Made by a program: the position numbers and the translations under genes. A DNA stretch of 23,235 bases. Source: Ruminococcus sp. UBA7158. Its GTDB lineage: Bacteria > Bacillota > Clostridia > Oscillospirales > Ruminococcaceae. Shown here piece by piece: positions 13,746 through 22,252 of the stretch. The DNA lies in NCBI GenBank assembly GCA_002491605.1, contig DKWG01000042.1, positions 1 through 23,235 of the forward strand, in the 5' to 3' direction. The stretch's first letter is position 1. Each line of letters opens with the position of its first letter. Below the pieces are notes generated by a model that saw only the letters and a list, made by a program, of their open reading frames with translations, was not told where the DNA came from and made no database searches.

Positions 13746-15023
13746 ATGATAAAAACATATGAATACGGCAAAATCTCCGACGATGAGATTTTCGCCAGAA
13801 GCACAAATGCTGCAAACGTTGAAAGCGTTGTAGCCGGAATAATAGAAAACGTCAAAAAGAACGGCGACAAAGCGCTTTATGAATACTCAAAGAAATTCGA
13901 CAAGGCTGAGCTTTCATCGCTTTCAGTCTCACAGGAGGAAATAAACGAGGCTATAAAGTCTGTCGACCCGGAATTTATAAGAATACTCAACGAAGCCGCC
14001 GACAACATCCGTGAGTTCCACTCAAAGCAGGTCAGAAACTCATTCATTATTTCAGAGCACTCAGGAATTGTATGCGGGCAAAAAATCATTCCGATTGAAA
14101 ACGTCGGACTGTATGTGCCGGGAGGAACTGCGGCTTACCCGTCAACAGTTTTGATGGACTCTATACCTGCTAAGCTCGCCGGATGCAAAAATTTAGTCAT
14201 GGTAACTCCCCCGTCACCCGACGGCAAGGTAAACCCTGTAATACTCGCCGCTGCGTCAATTGCAGGAATAGATAAGATCTTCAAAATCGGCGGAGCGCAG
14301 GCAGTAGCCGCCTTAGCATACGGCACTCAAAGCGTACCCAAGGTTGATAAGATTGTCGGACCCGGAAACGCATTTGTAGCCGAGGCAAAAAAGCAGGTAT
14401 ACGGAACTGTTTCTATCGATATGATTGCAGGACCGAGTGAAATTCTTGTCATTGCCGATGAAAACAGCAATCCTGCATTCGTTGCCGCTGACCTTTTGTC
14501 GCAGGCTGAGCACGACAGGCTCGCAAGCGCAGTTTTGGTTACAAACTCAAAGCCGCTCGCCGACGCAGTTGCAAACGAAATCGAAGTTCAGCTTGAAAAG
14601 CTGCCGAGGAAGGATATAGCAAGGGCTTCAATTGAAGCAAACGGAAAAATAATCATTGTTCAGGATATAGAACAGGCAGTTGAAATATCAAACAGAATTG
14701 CTCCTGAGCACTTAGAGCTGGTTTTGGACAATCCGTTTGACTTCCTCGACAAGGTTAAAAACGCTGGCTCAATCTTTATGGGCAGATACTGCCCCGAAGC
14801 TCTCGGAGACTATTTGAGCGGTGCAAATCACACCCTTCCCACAAGCGGAACTGCAAGGTTTTCATCTCCCTTGTCCGTGGATGATTTTGTCAAGAAAACT
14901 CAGTACACCTATTACACCAAGGAGGCCTTGGGCAAAGTTTACAAGGACATAGCATATTTTGCTGATAAAGAAGGCTTAAATGCGCACGCAAACAGTGCGC
15001 TTATCAGATTTGAAGGTAATTAA
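13746..15023 (+). CDS. hisD: Histidinol dehydrogenase
   Basis: Zinc enzyme that makes histidine from histidinol in two NAD-dependent oxidations, the last steps of the pathway. The 425-residue length is standard. Signature segments: VGLYVPGGTAAYPSTVLMD, KIFKIGGAQAVAALAYGT, DKIVGPGNAFVAEAKKQV, IDMIAGPSEILVIADENSNP, ADLLSQAEHDRLA (zinc-ligand Gln and His), RIAPEHLELV (catalytic Glu-His pair), and GANHTLPTSGTARFSSPL near residues 360-377. AAAGGA stands 9 nt before the ATG. It lies 23 bp after hisG. Confidence 0.98.
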   Translation: MIKTYEYGKISDDEIFARSTNAANVESVVAGIIENVKKNGDKALYEYSKKFDKAELSSLSVSQEEINEAIKSVDPEFIRILNEAADNIREFHSKQVRNSFIISEHSGIVCGQKIIPIENVGLYVPGGTAAYPSTVLMDSIPAKLAGCKNLVMVTPPSPDGKVNPVILAAASIAGIDKIFKIGGAQAVAALAYGTQSVPKVDKIVGPGNAFVAEAKKQVYGTVSIDMIAGPSEILVIADENSNPAFVAADLLSQAEHDRLASAVLVTNSKPLADAVANEIEVQLEKLPRKDIARASIEANGKIIIVQDIEQAVEISNRIAPEHLELVLDNPFDFLDKVKNAGSIFMGRYCPEALGDYLSGANHTLPTSGTARFSSPLSVDDFVKKTQYTYYTKEALGKVYKDIAYFADKEGLNAHANSALIRFEGN

Positions 15024-15037
15024 AGAGGACTAATAAC

Positions 15038-16105
15038 ATGAGCAGATTTTTGGTTTCAAAATATCAGGCAATGCAGGAATATACCCCGGGCGAGCAGCCG
15101 ACGGACAGAAGCTACATCAAGCTGAACACCAACGAGTCGCCGTATCCGCCGTCAGAGAGTGTTTTAAAGGCTGTCAATTCCGACGAAGCAAGTCTTTTAA
15201 GGCTCTACCCCGACCCCACCTGTAAGCGTCTTAAGGCAAAGATGGCGAGCTTGTACGGGCTAAAGCCGGAAAACATTTTTATTTCAAACAGCTCTGACGA
15301 TATGCTTAATTTAGCCTTTATGGCTTTCGCATCAGATGAAAAAAAAGCTTACTTTGCCGACATAACATACGGCTTTTATGAGGTTTTCTCGGCGCTGCAC
15401 AGTGTAAAAACCGAGATTATACCGTTGAAGGACGACTTTACAATCGACATCAGCGACTATATGAATCTTGAGCCGGGGCTTATCGTCATCGCCAATCCGA
15501 ATGCGCCGACGGGTCTTGCAATATCCACCGATGAAATCAAAAAAATATGCCGAAGCAATCCCGAAAGCGTTGTAATAATAGACGAAGCTTATGTCAACTT
15601 CGGTGCGGAAAGCGCGCTTCCGCTCATCTGGGAGTCGGATAATTTAATCGTCACAAGAACATTTTCAAAGGCAATGTCCATGGCGGGAGCAAGACTCGGC
15701 TACGCCATGGCGTGCCCTGAGCTTATAAATGACCTTGAAAAGATGAAGTACTCGACAAACCCCTACTCCGTAAACAGAATAACTCTTGCAGCCGGTGAAG
15801 CCGCCGCTGACGACATCAACTACTACCGCATCAACTGCCGCCGAATTATTCAAACAAGGCAAAGTACAATGAAAAAGCTCGCCGAGCTTGGATTTGAGTT
15901 TACCGATTCAAAAGCCAACTTCATCTTTTGCCGCACGGACAAAATGCCCGGAGAAAAAATTTTTGACGAGCTGAAAAGCCGCGGAATCTTAGTCCGCAGA
16001 TTTAACAAGGACAAAATCAGCGACTACTTGAGAATAAGCATAGGCACGGATGACGACATGAAGGCTCTCATCTCGGCGCTTGAAGATATATTAAAGGAGG
16101 CGTAA
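15038..16105 (+). CDS. hisC: Histidinol-phosphate aminotransferase
   Basis: PLP-dependent class I/II aminotransferase converting imidazole acetol phosphate and glutamate to histidinol phosphate and 2-oxoglutarate. The 355-residue protein shows IKLNTNESPYPPS at the N-terminus, IANPNAPTGLAI, IIDEAYVNFG, and the PLP lysine in TRTFSKAMSMAGARLGYAMA near residues 206-225. The C-terminal YLRISIGTDDDMKALI carries the carboxylate-binding Arg. The start has AGAGGA 8 nt upstream; the gene begins 14 bp after hisD and ends 3 bp before hisB. Confidence 0.97.
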   Translation: MSRFLVSKYQAMQEYTPGEQPTDRSYIKLNTNESPYPPSESVLKAVNSDEASLLRLYPDPTCKRLKAKMASLYGLKPENIFISNSSDDMLNLAFMAFASDEKKAYFADITYGFYEVFSALHSVKTEIIPLKDDFTIDISDYMNLEPGLIVIANPNAPTGLAISTDEIKKICRSNPESVVIIDEAYVNFGAESALPLIWESDNLIVTRTFSKAMSMAGARLGYAMACPELINDLEKMKYSTNPYSVNRITLAAGEAAADDINYYRINCRRIIQTRQSTMKKLAELGFEFTDSKANFIFCRTDKMPGEKIFDELKSRGILVRRFNKDKISDYLRISIGTDDDMKALISALEDILKEA

Positions 16106-16108
16106 ACC

Positions 16109-16696
16109 TTGAGAACAGCGTCAATACAAAGAAAAACCAATGAAACCGATATAAGCCTTGCCGTGAATTTAGACGGCAGGGGCGAAAGCCTTGTCGATAC
16201 GGGCTGCGGTTTTTTAAACCATATGCTCACTCTTTTCTCAAAGCACTCCCTGATAGACCTGAATGTGAACTGCAAGGGAGACACTGACGTCGATTTTCAC
16301 CACACCGTTGAAGACATCGGCATAGCCTTAGGCTGTGCAATTAAGTCGGCTCTCGGCGACATGAGGGGCATAAACCGCTACGGATATATGATTCTTCCGA
16401 TGGACGAGGCACTGATTCTCACAAGCGTTGACATCTCGGGCAGAGCGTCGCTCAGCTGTGAGCTTGATATTCCGAGCCAAAAGGTCGGCGATTTTGACAC
16501 CGAGCTGTGTGAGGAGTTTATGGCGGCGTTTACAAGAAGCCTTGCCTGCTCGCTTCATATCAAGCAGCTAAACGGCAAAAACAGCCACCATATTATAGAG
16601 GGGACCTTTAAGAGCTTGGCAAGAAGCCTTCGTCAGGCAGTGAGCATTGACCCTGTTACCGCAAACGACATCCCGTCCACCAAAGGAGTTATTTAA
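16109..16696 (+). CDS. hisB: Imidazoleglycerol-phosphate dehydratase (monofunctional HisB)
   Basis: Dehydrates imidazole glycerol phosphate to imidazole acetol phosphate using manganese. At 195 residues it is the monofunctional form, without the fused phosphatase of enterobacteria; the phosphatase role falls to the PHP protein at the end of the operon. Metal-binding repeats are visible: CGFLNHMLTLFSKHSLID and DFHHTVEDIGIALGCAI in the first half, and HIKQLNGKNSHHIIEGTF split near residues 150-170. The start is TTG at 16109, directly after an AAAGGAGG site; no ATG fits the conserved N-terminus RTASIQRKTNET. Confidence 0.97.
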   Translation: MRTASIQRKTNETDISLAVNLDGRGESLVDTGCGFLNHMLTLFSKHSLIDLNVNCKGDTDVDFHHTVEDIGIALGCAIKSALGDMRGINRYGYMILPMDEALILTSVDISGRASLSCELDIPSQKVGDFDTELCEEFMAAFTRSLACSLHIKQLNGKNSHHIIEGTFKSLARSLRQAVSIDPVTANDIPSTKGVI

Positions 16697-17308
16697 ATGA
16701 TAGCGATTATTGACTACGGCGTCGGAAATCTGTTTTCACTAAGGGCAAGCCTTGAAAAAATCGGAGCTGAGGCTGTCGTTACGAGCGACCCGAGTGTTAT
16801 TAAATCGTCCGACAAGCTGATTCTGCCCGGTGTAGGGGCGTTTGAAGACGCTTCTAAAAAGCTAACCGCCACCAAGCTCGACATTTTGATTAAAGAGCAG
16901 GCAGCAGGCGGCAAGCCGCTTTTGGGCATATGCCTCGGAATGCAGCTCTTGTTTGAAAGAAGCTACGAGTTCGGATGCCATGAGGGCTTGGGACTTATAA
17001 AGGGCGAGGTAAAGCCGCTGGAGGGTTATATACAGTCAGGTCTTAAGATTCCTCAGATCGGCTGGAACGCTCTCAACATTGTCCGTCCGGATTGTGAGAT
17101 ATTTAAGTACAGCCGACAGGGCGACTTTGTTTATTTCGTGCATTCCTTCTTCGGCTCAGAGTGCGACGAAAGCGTAGCCGCTGACACTGAATACGGCGGT
17201 AGGGTGACGGCGGCAGTTTGGAATAAAAACGTATACGGCTGCCAGTTCCATCCCGAAAAGAGCGGAGAAAAGGGTCTTTGCATACTCAAAGCCTTCGCAG
17301 AGCTTTAA
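16697..17308 (+). CDS. hisH: Imidazole glycerol phosphate synthase glutaminase subunit
   Basis: Glutamine amidotransferase that delivers ammonia to HisF. The 203-residue product has IAIIDYGVGNLFSLRASLEK, LPGVGAFEDA, the nucleophile elbow LLGICLGMQLLFERSYE (Cys near residue 79), FVHSFF and the triad histidine and glutamate in CQFHPEKSGEKG near residues 183-194. The start codon directly abuts the hisB stop; the AAAGGAG site is in the end of hisB, so the genes are coupled. Confidence 0.97.
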   Translation: MIAIIDYGVGNLFSLRASLEKIGAEAVVTSDPSVIKSSDKLILPGVGAFEDASKKLTATKLDILIKEQAAGGKPLLGICLGMQLLFERSYEFGCHEGLGLIKGEVKPLEGYIQSGLKIPQIGWNALNIVRPDCEIFKYSRQGDFVYFVHSFFGSECDESVAADTEYGGRVTAAVWNKNVYGCQFHPEKSGEKGLCILKAFAEL

Positions 17309-17342
17309 AAGGCGTTTTTTACGAGAGGAATGATACATTAAA

Positions 17343-18053
17343 ATGAAAATATTTCCCGCCATCGATATTATAAACGGCAAAGCGGTGAGACTTTATAAAG
17401 GCGACTACGAAAAAAAGACAGACTACGGCGAACCGTCAGACATCGCCGAAAAATTCTTTGTAGCAGGCGCAAAATATCTTCACATAGTTGATTTGGACGG
17501 CGCCAAGTCGGGAGACGCTCCCAACTTAGAGCTTATAACTAAGATTTCACGCACATACGATATGTTCATTGAGGTAGGCGGAGGGATCCGCTCCTTGGAT
17601 GTGGTCAAAAAATACCTTGACGCCGGCATACAAAGAGTGATAATCGGCACTGCCGCTGTCACAGACAGGGAATTCTTGTGCGAAGCAATAAAGCTTTACG
17701 GTGATAAAATCGCCGTAGGTGTAGACGTTTTGAACGGCGACGTTAAAATAAAGGGCTGGCTTGAGTCGGGCGGAATATTCATAGACGACTTTATGCGTCA
17801 GATGATAGAAGCGGGAGTAAAGACCGTTATTTGCACTGATATTTCAAAGGACGGCGCAATGCAGGGCACAAATCTTGCGCTTTATCAAAGACTTCAAAAT
17901 GAATACGACATAAATATAACCGCCTCGGGCGGAGTTTCAAGTCTTGAGGACGTTTCGGCACTCAATAAAATCGGTGTCGACGCCTGCATAATCGGAAAGG
18001 CTTACTATACCGGTGCTATTGATTTGGCAAAAGCAATTGAGGTGACGAAGTGA
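17343..18053 (+). CDS. hisA: ProFAR isomerase (HisA)
   Basis: (Beta-alpha)8-barrel Amadori isomerase acting on ProFAR to give PRFAR. Visible: FPAIDIINGKAVRLYKGDY with the catalytic Asp8, VGGGIRSLD (phosphate site), GVDVLNGDVKIKGWLE with the second catalytic Asp near residue 127, CTDISKDGAMQGTN, and ITASGGVSSLEDV. Its 236 residues match the family. It starts 34 bp after hisH with GAGAGGA upstream, and its stop overlaps the hisF start by 4 nt. Confidence 0.97.
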   Translation: MKIFPAIDIINGKAVRLYKGDYEKKTDYGEPSDIAEKFFVAGAKYLHIVDLDGAKSGDAPNLELITKISRTYDMFIEVGGGIRSLDVVKKYLDAGIQRVIIGTAAVTDREFLCEAIKLYGDKIAVGVDVLNGDVKIKGWLESGGIFIDDFMRQMIEAGVKTVICTDISKDGAMQGTNLALYQRLQNEYDINITASGGVSSLEDVSALNKIGVDACIIGKAYYTGAIDLAKAIEVTK

Positions 18054-18811
18054 TAACAAAAAGAATTATCCCCTGCCTGGACGTCAGGAACGGAAGAGTC
18101 GTTAAGGGTACTAACTTTACAGGTCTTTCGGATGTAAACGACCCGGTTGAGCTTGCCGCATTTTACAGCGACAGCGGCGCAGACGAGCTTGTTTTCTATG
18201 ATATAACCGCTTCAAATGAGGGAAGAAAGCTTTTTACCGACGTTTTGCAGCGTGCAGCCTCAAACGTCTTTATTCCGCTCACTGTAGGCGGCGGAATCTC
18301 AACGCTTAATGACTTCGACAGAGTTTTAAAGTGCGGAGCAGACAAGGTGAGCGTCAACTCGGGCGCTATTGAGCATCCCGACATTATTGAAAACGCCGCA
18401 AAGCTCTATGGCTCGCAGTGCGTCGTTTTAAGCGTTGACGCTAAGCGTGTAGACGGCAGATTTATGGTATTTTCAAAGGGCGGAAGGGTCAACACAGGTC
18501 TTGACGCTATCGAGTGGATAAAGCAGGGCTACAACTCCGGCGCAGGTGAAATAGTTTTAAATTCCATCGACACCGACGGCGTTAAAAACGGCTTTGACCT
18601 TGAAATGCTCAAAGCGGTTTGCGAGGTTGTTTCTATACCTGTCATCGCCTCTGGCGGCGCAGGCAAAATGCAGGACTTCTTGGATCTGTTTAAGACCCTG
18701 CCTAAGGTAGACGCCGGACTTGCGGCGTCCGTTTTCCACTTCGGAGAAATTAAAATTGACAGCTTAAAGCGCTATCTGAGCGAAAACGGCGTCAATATGA
18801 GAATTGATTAG
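18050..18811 (+). CDS. hisF: Imidazole glycerol phosphate synthase cyclase subunit
   Basis: Uses ammonia from HisH to turn PRFAR into imidazole glycerol phosphate and AICAR. The 253-residue barrel has RIIPCLDVRNGRVVKGTNF with catalytic Asp10/11, DELVFYDITASNEGR, PLTVGGGIST, NSIDTDGVKNGFD with the second catalytic Asp near residue 129, and VIASGGAGKMQDF. GTG start inside the hisA stop (GTGA overlap), with GAGGTGA just upstream. It is the partner of the hisH product two genes earlier. Confidence 0.97.
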   Translation: MITKRIIPCLDVRNGRVVKGTNFTGLSDVNDPVELAAFYSDSGADELVFYDITASNEGRKLFTDVLQRAASNVFIPLTVGGGISTLNDFDRVLKCGADKVSVNSGAIEHPDIIENAAKLYGSQCVVLSVDAKRVDGRFMVFSKGGRVNTGLDAIEWIKQGYNSGAGEIVLNSIDTDGVKNGFDLEMLKAVCEVVSIPVIASGGAGKMQDFLDLFKTLPKVDAGLAASVFHFGEIKIDSLKRYLSENGVNMRID

Positions 18812-18822
18812 GAGCTGATAAT

Positions 18823-19470
18823 ATGATAAATATTGATGAATTGGTATTTGACGAAAAGGGACTTATTCCGGCTGTTGTTGTCGATGCTAAAACTAAAAAC
18901 GTACTGACAGTTGCATATATGAACAAGGAAAGCTTAAGCATTTCCATGGAAAAGGAGCTGACCTGCTTCTGGTCACGCTCAAGAAACGAGCTTTGGCTCA
19001 AGGGCGAGACAAGCGGAAACTATCAGCACATCGTCAGCATAACCGCCGACTGCGACCGTGACGCACTTGTTATCATGGTTGAAAAGGACGGTCCTGCCTG
19101 CCATACCGGAACAGACAGCTGCTTCAACGACAAGCTTTTCATCTCCGAAAGCCGCTCAGAATTCGACTACGAAGGTCTTTACGAGCTTATTAAGGGAAGA
19201 AAGGTCGACAAAAAGGAAGGCTCATACACCACCTATCTCTTTGAAAAGGGTCTTGACAAGATTTTAAAGAAGGTCGGCGAGGAGTCAACAGAGGTAATAA
19301 TCGCCGCTAAGGCTCAGGACAGGGCAGAAACCATATACGAGATATCCGATTTGATTTATCACCTCACCGTTTTAATGGTTGAAGCAGGAATAAGCCTTGA
19401 GGATATCCGCTCTGAGCTTGCTTCAAGACACGTTATTGACAAAAAGGTCAAGCAGGAGAAGATGGTTTGA
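18823..19470 (+). CDS. hisIE: Bifunctional phosphoribosyl-AMP cyclohydrolase / phosphoribosyl-ATP pyrophosphatase
   Basis: Fusion of steps 2 and 3. Residues about 1-115 are HisI: VAYMNKESL, TCFWSRSRNELWLKGETSGN split around residues 47-66, ADCDRDAL and GPACHTGTDSCF supply the zinc and magnesium ligands. Residues about 120-215 are HisE: a helical pyrophosphatase domain with SYTTYLFEKGLDKILKKVGE, ESTEVIIAAK and EISDLIYHLTVLMVEAGISL. The 215-residue length equals the usual fusion. AGGAG is 8 nt before the ATG, and hisF ends 11 bp earlier. Confidence 0.97.
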   Translation: MINIDELVFDEKGLIPAVVVDAKTKNVLTVAYMNKESLSISMEKELTCFWSRSRNELWLKGETSGNYQHIVSITADCDRDALVIMVEKDGPACHTGTDSCFNDKLFISESRSEFDYEGLYELIKGRKVDKKEGSYTTYLFEKGLDKILKKVGEESTEVIIAAKAQDRAETIYEISDLIYHLTVLMVEAGISLEDIRSELASRHVIDKKVKQEKMV

Positions 19471-20279
19471 TGCCGCTTCAAAATCTTCACACCCACTCGA
19501 CGTTCTGCGACGGCAAGGATACGCCGCACGATATAGTAAAGCGCGCCGCCGAACTCGGCATGACAGCCATAGGCTTTTCTTCCCATAGCTTCACTGAGTT
19601 TGACCTAAGCTATTGCATGAAGGACGAGCAAAAATATATTTCGGAGTGCCGTTCGCTTAAAGACGAATACACAGGCGTTACAGACGTTTTTTGCGGTCTG
19701 GAGCTTGATTATTACTCCCCTATTCCTGCTTATGATTACGACTATGTAATAGGCTCTGTGCACTATATTAACGTCGGCGGCGATTACATTCCCGTAGATG
19801 AATCGCCCAAGATTTTGCAGGCTGCGGCTGAAAGGTATTTCGGCGGTGATATGCAAAAGCTGTGCGAGCTGTATTATGAAACGGCTGCAAGCGTCTTTAA
19901 AAAAACTCAATGCGATATTATCGGTCATTTTGACCTCATTACAAAGTTTTGCGAACAAAACCCCAAGCTTATCGACACCGAGAGCATACGATACAAGCAC
20001 GCCGTATTTTCAGCTCTTGACGAGCTTATAAAGTCAGACTCCGTTTTCGAGGTCAACACCGGGGCAATGGCAAGAGGGCTTCGAACGCTCCCCTATCCGT
20101 CCTCGGAATGTCTTAAAAGAATTAAGGAAAATGGCGGACGGATTATTTTAACGTCTGACTGCCACGCTAAAGAAAAGCTATTGTTTGGTTTTGAGGAAGC
20201 TAAAGAAGCGTTGAAGGAATTCGGATTCAAGGAACAGATGTATTTTGACGGCAAAGCATTCACGTTTACTGCTTTATAG
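19470..20279 (+). CDS. hisK: PHP-type histidinol-phosphatase
   Basis: Removes phosphate from histidinol phosphate, completing the set of activities. The 269-residue PHP-domain protein carries metal-binding motifs in order: LHTHSTFCDGKDTP (His7, His9), IGFSSHSF, VFCGLELDYY, YVIGSVHYI, CDIIGHFDLITKF and LTSDCHAKEKLLFG near residues 225-238. The ATG at 19470 overlaps the hisIE stop (TGATG); an in-frame TTG one codon earlier is possible. The position at the end of a full his operon supports histidinol phosphate as substrate rather than another PHP substrate. Confidence 0.9.
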   Translation: MPLQNLHTHSTFCDGKDTPHDIVKRAAELGMTAIGFSSHSFTEFDLSYCMKDEQKYISECRSLKDEYTGVTDVFCGLELDYYSPIPAYDYDYVIGSVHYINVGGDYIPVDESPKILQAAAERYFGGDMQKLCELYYETAASVFKKTQCDIIGHFDLITKFCEQNPKLIDTESIRYKHAVFSALDELIKSDSVFEVNTGAMARGLRTLPYPSSECLKRIKENGGRIILTSDCHAKEKLLFGFEEAKEALKEFGFKEQMYFDGKAFTFTAL

Positions 20280-20321
20280 TCTGACAAGTTTGTTGACAGA
20301 CGATGCTGATTGTGCTATTAT
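20280..20321 (+). promoter_or_regulatory. Consensus promoter of asnA with an overlapping inverted repeat
   Basis: Perfect TTGACA at 20293-20298, 17-bp spacer, TATTAT at 20316-20321. The -35 lies in the right arm of TCTG-A-CAA / TTG-A-CAGA (20280-20300, one mismatched pair), a possible operator. No terminator separates hisK from this promoter, so some read-through from the his operon is possible. Confidence 0.8.
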
Positions 20322-20401
20322 AACCGCATATTTATTTTAAGAATTTGCACTTTTTTCAGATAAAAAGCTTAGGTATTTTCATAAAGAAAGGACAATTCAC
20401 C

Positions 20402-21409
20402 ATGAGCAAGCTAACAATTCCATCAGGCTACACCAGCAGCTTATCCGCATACGAAACTCAAACCGCTATCGGATTGATAAAGAGAAGCTTTGAAATCAAC
20501 CTATGTCAGTCGCTGAATCTAAAAAGAGCCTCCGCTCCTCTGTTTGTCGACAACGGAAGGGGCTTAAACGACGATTTAAACGGCTATGAGCGCCCCGTTT
20601 CCTTTGACATCAAGGAGACAGGCGGTACTGCTGAGGTTGTTCACTCGTTAGCAAAATGGAAGCGAATGGCTTTAAAGGAGTACGGCTTTCACATCGGCGA
20701 GGGCATATACACAGATATGAACGCCATAAGACGTGACGAGGAGCTTGACAATCTCCATTCGTGCTATGTCGACCAATGGGACTGGGAAAGAATTATCACC
20801 AAGGGCGACAGGAATTTAGATTTTCTTAAGTCAATAGTTGTAAAAATAGTTGACGCAGTCTGCGACACATCTGAAATCGTTTCAAAGGTCTATCCAAACG
20901 TCAGATGCCGCCTTTCAAGGGACGTATCCTTTGTCACCACTCAGGAGCTTGAAGATATGTACCCCGATAAAACCCCCAAGGAACGTGAAAACGAGTACCT
21001 CAAGGAACATAGAACCGCATTTATAATGCAGATAGGCGATAAGCTTAAATCCGGTGAAAAGCACGACGGAAGAGCGCCCGACTACGACGATTGGTCGTTA
21101 AACGGCGACATAATGATGTGGAACGAAACCCTGGGATGCGCCTTCGAGCTTTCGTCCATGGGCATAAGAGTAGACGCCGACTCGCTTCGGTCACAGCTTA
21201 AAAAGGCTGAGTGCGAATGGCGTTCGGGCCTTGAGTTTCACAAGCTGCTCTTAAACGGAGAGCTTCCCCTTACCATCGGCGGCGGCATAGGACAGTCAAG
21301 ACTGTGTATGCTCCTTTTGGGAAAAGCGCATATAGGCGAGGTTCAGGTTTCCGTTTGGGATAAGGATACGATTGAGGGATGTGAAAAAGCAGGTATAAAG
21401 CTTTTGTAA
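20402..21409 (+). CDS. asnA: Aspartate-ammonia ligase (asparagine synthetase A)
   Basis: Makes asparagine from aspartate, ammonia and ATP; a homodimer related to class II aminoacyl-tRNA synthetases. The 335-residue product is close to the E. coli AsnA length (330). Landmarks: SAYETQTAIGLIKRSFEINLCQ split near the N-terminus, LKRASAPLFVD, NGYERPVSFDIKETG, HSLAKWKRMALKEYGF, EGIYTDMNAIRRDEELDN, HSCYVDQWDWERII, and ELPLTIGGGIGQSRLCMLLL near residues 291-310 (motif 3). AAAGGA lies 9 nt before the ATG at 20402; the frame extends upstream but without a site. It has its own promoter and terminator. Confidence 0.96.
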   Translation: MSKLTIPSGYTSSLSAYETQTAIGLIKRSFEINLCQSLNLKRASAPLFVDNGRGLNDDLNGYERPVSFDIKETGGTAEVVHSLAKWKRMALKEYGFHIGEGIYTDMNAIRRDEELDNLHSCYVDQWDWERIITKGDRNLDFLKSIVVKIVDAVCDTSEIVSKVYPNVRCRLSRDVSFVTTQELEDMYPDKTPKERENEYLKEHRTAFIMQIGDKLKSGEKHDGRAPDYDDWSLNGDIMMWNETLGCAFELSSMGIRVDADSLRSQLKKAECEWRSGLEFHKLLLNGELPLTIGGGIGQSRLCMLLLGKAHIGEVQVSVWDKDTIEGCEKAGIKLL

Positions 21410-21425
21410 TGCTCTGAATATACAA

Positions 21426-21474
21426 ATATCAACACTAAAATCACTGTAGAGCGGCTTTGGTGTTGATATTTTTT
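21426..21474 (+). terminator. Rho-independent terminator of asnA
   Basis: ATATCAACACTAAA pairs with TTTGGTGTTGATAT (14 bp, one wobble) across a 16-nt loop, followed by six T. It begins 17 bp after the asnA stop. Confidence 0.88.
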
Positions 21475-21507
21475 GTGAAACATTAACTAAATAGATATAG
21501 TAAGCTA

Positions 21508-21536
21508 TTGACTTGACTTAAATGATATGCTATCAT
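21508..21536 (+). promoter_or_regulatory. Promoter of the DUF1508 gene
   Basis: TTGACT at 21508-21513, 17-bp spacer, TATCAT at 21531-21536. A second TTGACT overlaps at 21513-21518 but has no -10 at the right distance. Confidence 0.65.
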
Positions 21537-21603
21537 TATTTTGTTGAGCAATTAAAACTTTGTTTTGTGAAAAAAGGTATAATAAATGAAAGGAAGATTT
21601 AAA

Positions 21604-21978
21604 ATGGGCAAATTTGTTATCAGAACAACATCAACAGGAGTCAAGTTTGATCTTAAAGCAGGCAACGGAGAGGTTATTGCAACCTCTGAGGTATATACTA
21701 CTTTAGACGCTTGTCGAAACGGCGTTGAAAGCGTCAAGAAGAATGCTCCTGTAGCAAACATCGAGGATCAGACTGTTGAAGGCTTCGAGACTGCCAAGAA
21801 CCCCAAGTTTGAAATCTATCAGGACAAGGCAGGCGAATTCAGATTCCGTCTTAAGGCAACCAACGGTCAGGTTATCGCCGTCAGCGAGGGCTATAAGGCT
21901 ATTGCAAGCTGCAAAAACGGTATTGAATCCGTAGCAAAGAACGCTCCTGAAGCTGCTGTTGAGGAGAAGCTCGATTAA
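21604..21978 (+). CDS. Two-repeat DUF1508 (YegP-like) protein
   Basis: A 124-residue soluble protein made of two DUF1508 repeats: residues 3-48 (KFVIRTTSTGVKFDLKAGNG, then ACRNGVESVKKNAP) and residues 69-115 (KFEIYQDKAGEFRFRLKATN, then SCKNGIESVAKNAP). Each repeat has the family pattern of a beta-hairpin with 'fxLkaxNGxvIaxSexY' followed by a helix containing 'C+NGIeSV'. The function of the family is not known. The start at 21604 has AAAGGAAG 7-9 nt upstream; an ATG six codons earlier overlaps that site. It has its own promoter and terminator. Confidence 0.9.
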   Translation: MGKFVIRTTSTGVKFDLKAGNGEVIATSEVYTTLDACRNGVESVKKNAPVANIEDQTVEGFETAKNPKFEIYQDKAGEFRFRLKATNGQVIAVSEGYKAIASCKNGIESVAKNAPEAAVEEKLD

Positions 21979-22005
21979 TACTTATTACGCATCGCAATGT
22001 ATATA

Positions 22006-22055
22006 AAAATGCCTGCATGATTCTCCCACGTGTCGGGGTCGTGCAGGATTTTTTT
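22006..22055 (+). terminator. Rho-independent terminator of the DUF1508 gene
   Basis: CCTGCATGA pairs with TCGTGCAGG (one wobble), extended by AAAAAT/ATTTTT across a bulged G, with an 18-nt loop and a run of seven T. It lies about 30 bp after the stop codon. Confidence 0.85.
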
Positions 22056-22202
22056 CACTAATGCTTGTCATCAAAACCCATATACAAGCCTTATCGTCAT
22101 ATATGACATGAAAGACAAATGAATGCGCAGCTTATCCGAACCGCAACCGTAGATAACAGTTGAGTGGCGCACCGTTTGCTTAGCTTCGCCATACTATAAT
22201 AC

Positions 22203-22233
22203 AAAAAAGGACGTCGGAAAACGGCGTCCTTTT
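22203..22233 (-). terminator. Rho-independent terminator of the surface protein gene
   Basis: AAAAGGACG-CCG pairs with CG-ACGTCCTTTT (12 positions, one mismatch) around a 5-nt loop. Read leftward it ends in six T. It lies 20 bp after the stop codon of the leftward gene. Confidence 0.85.
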
Positions 22234-22252
22234 AAGTGTTTAAATCTAAAAA

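Noticed and set aside
19467..20279. Possible other substrate for the PHP protein (DNA polymerase-type or RNase AM-type PHP)
   Set aside because: Length, motif set and position at the end of a complete his operon that otherwise lacks a phosphatase fit histidinol-phosphatase.
22195..22200. TATAAT on the plus strand before the rightmost terminator
   Set aside because: No -35 at a suitable distance, and it would only drive transcription into the terminator and the antisense of the surface protein gene.
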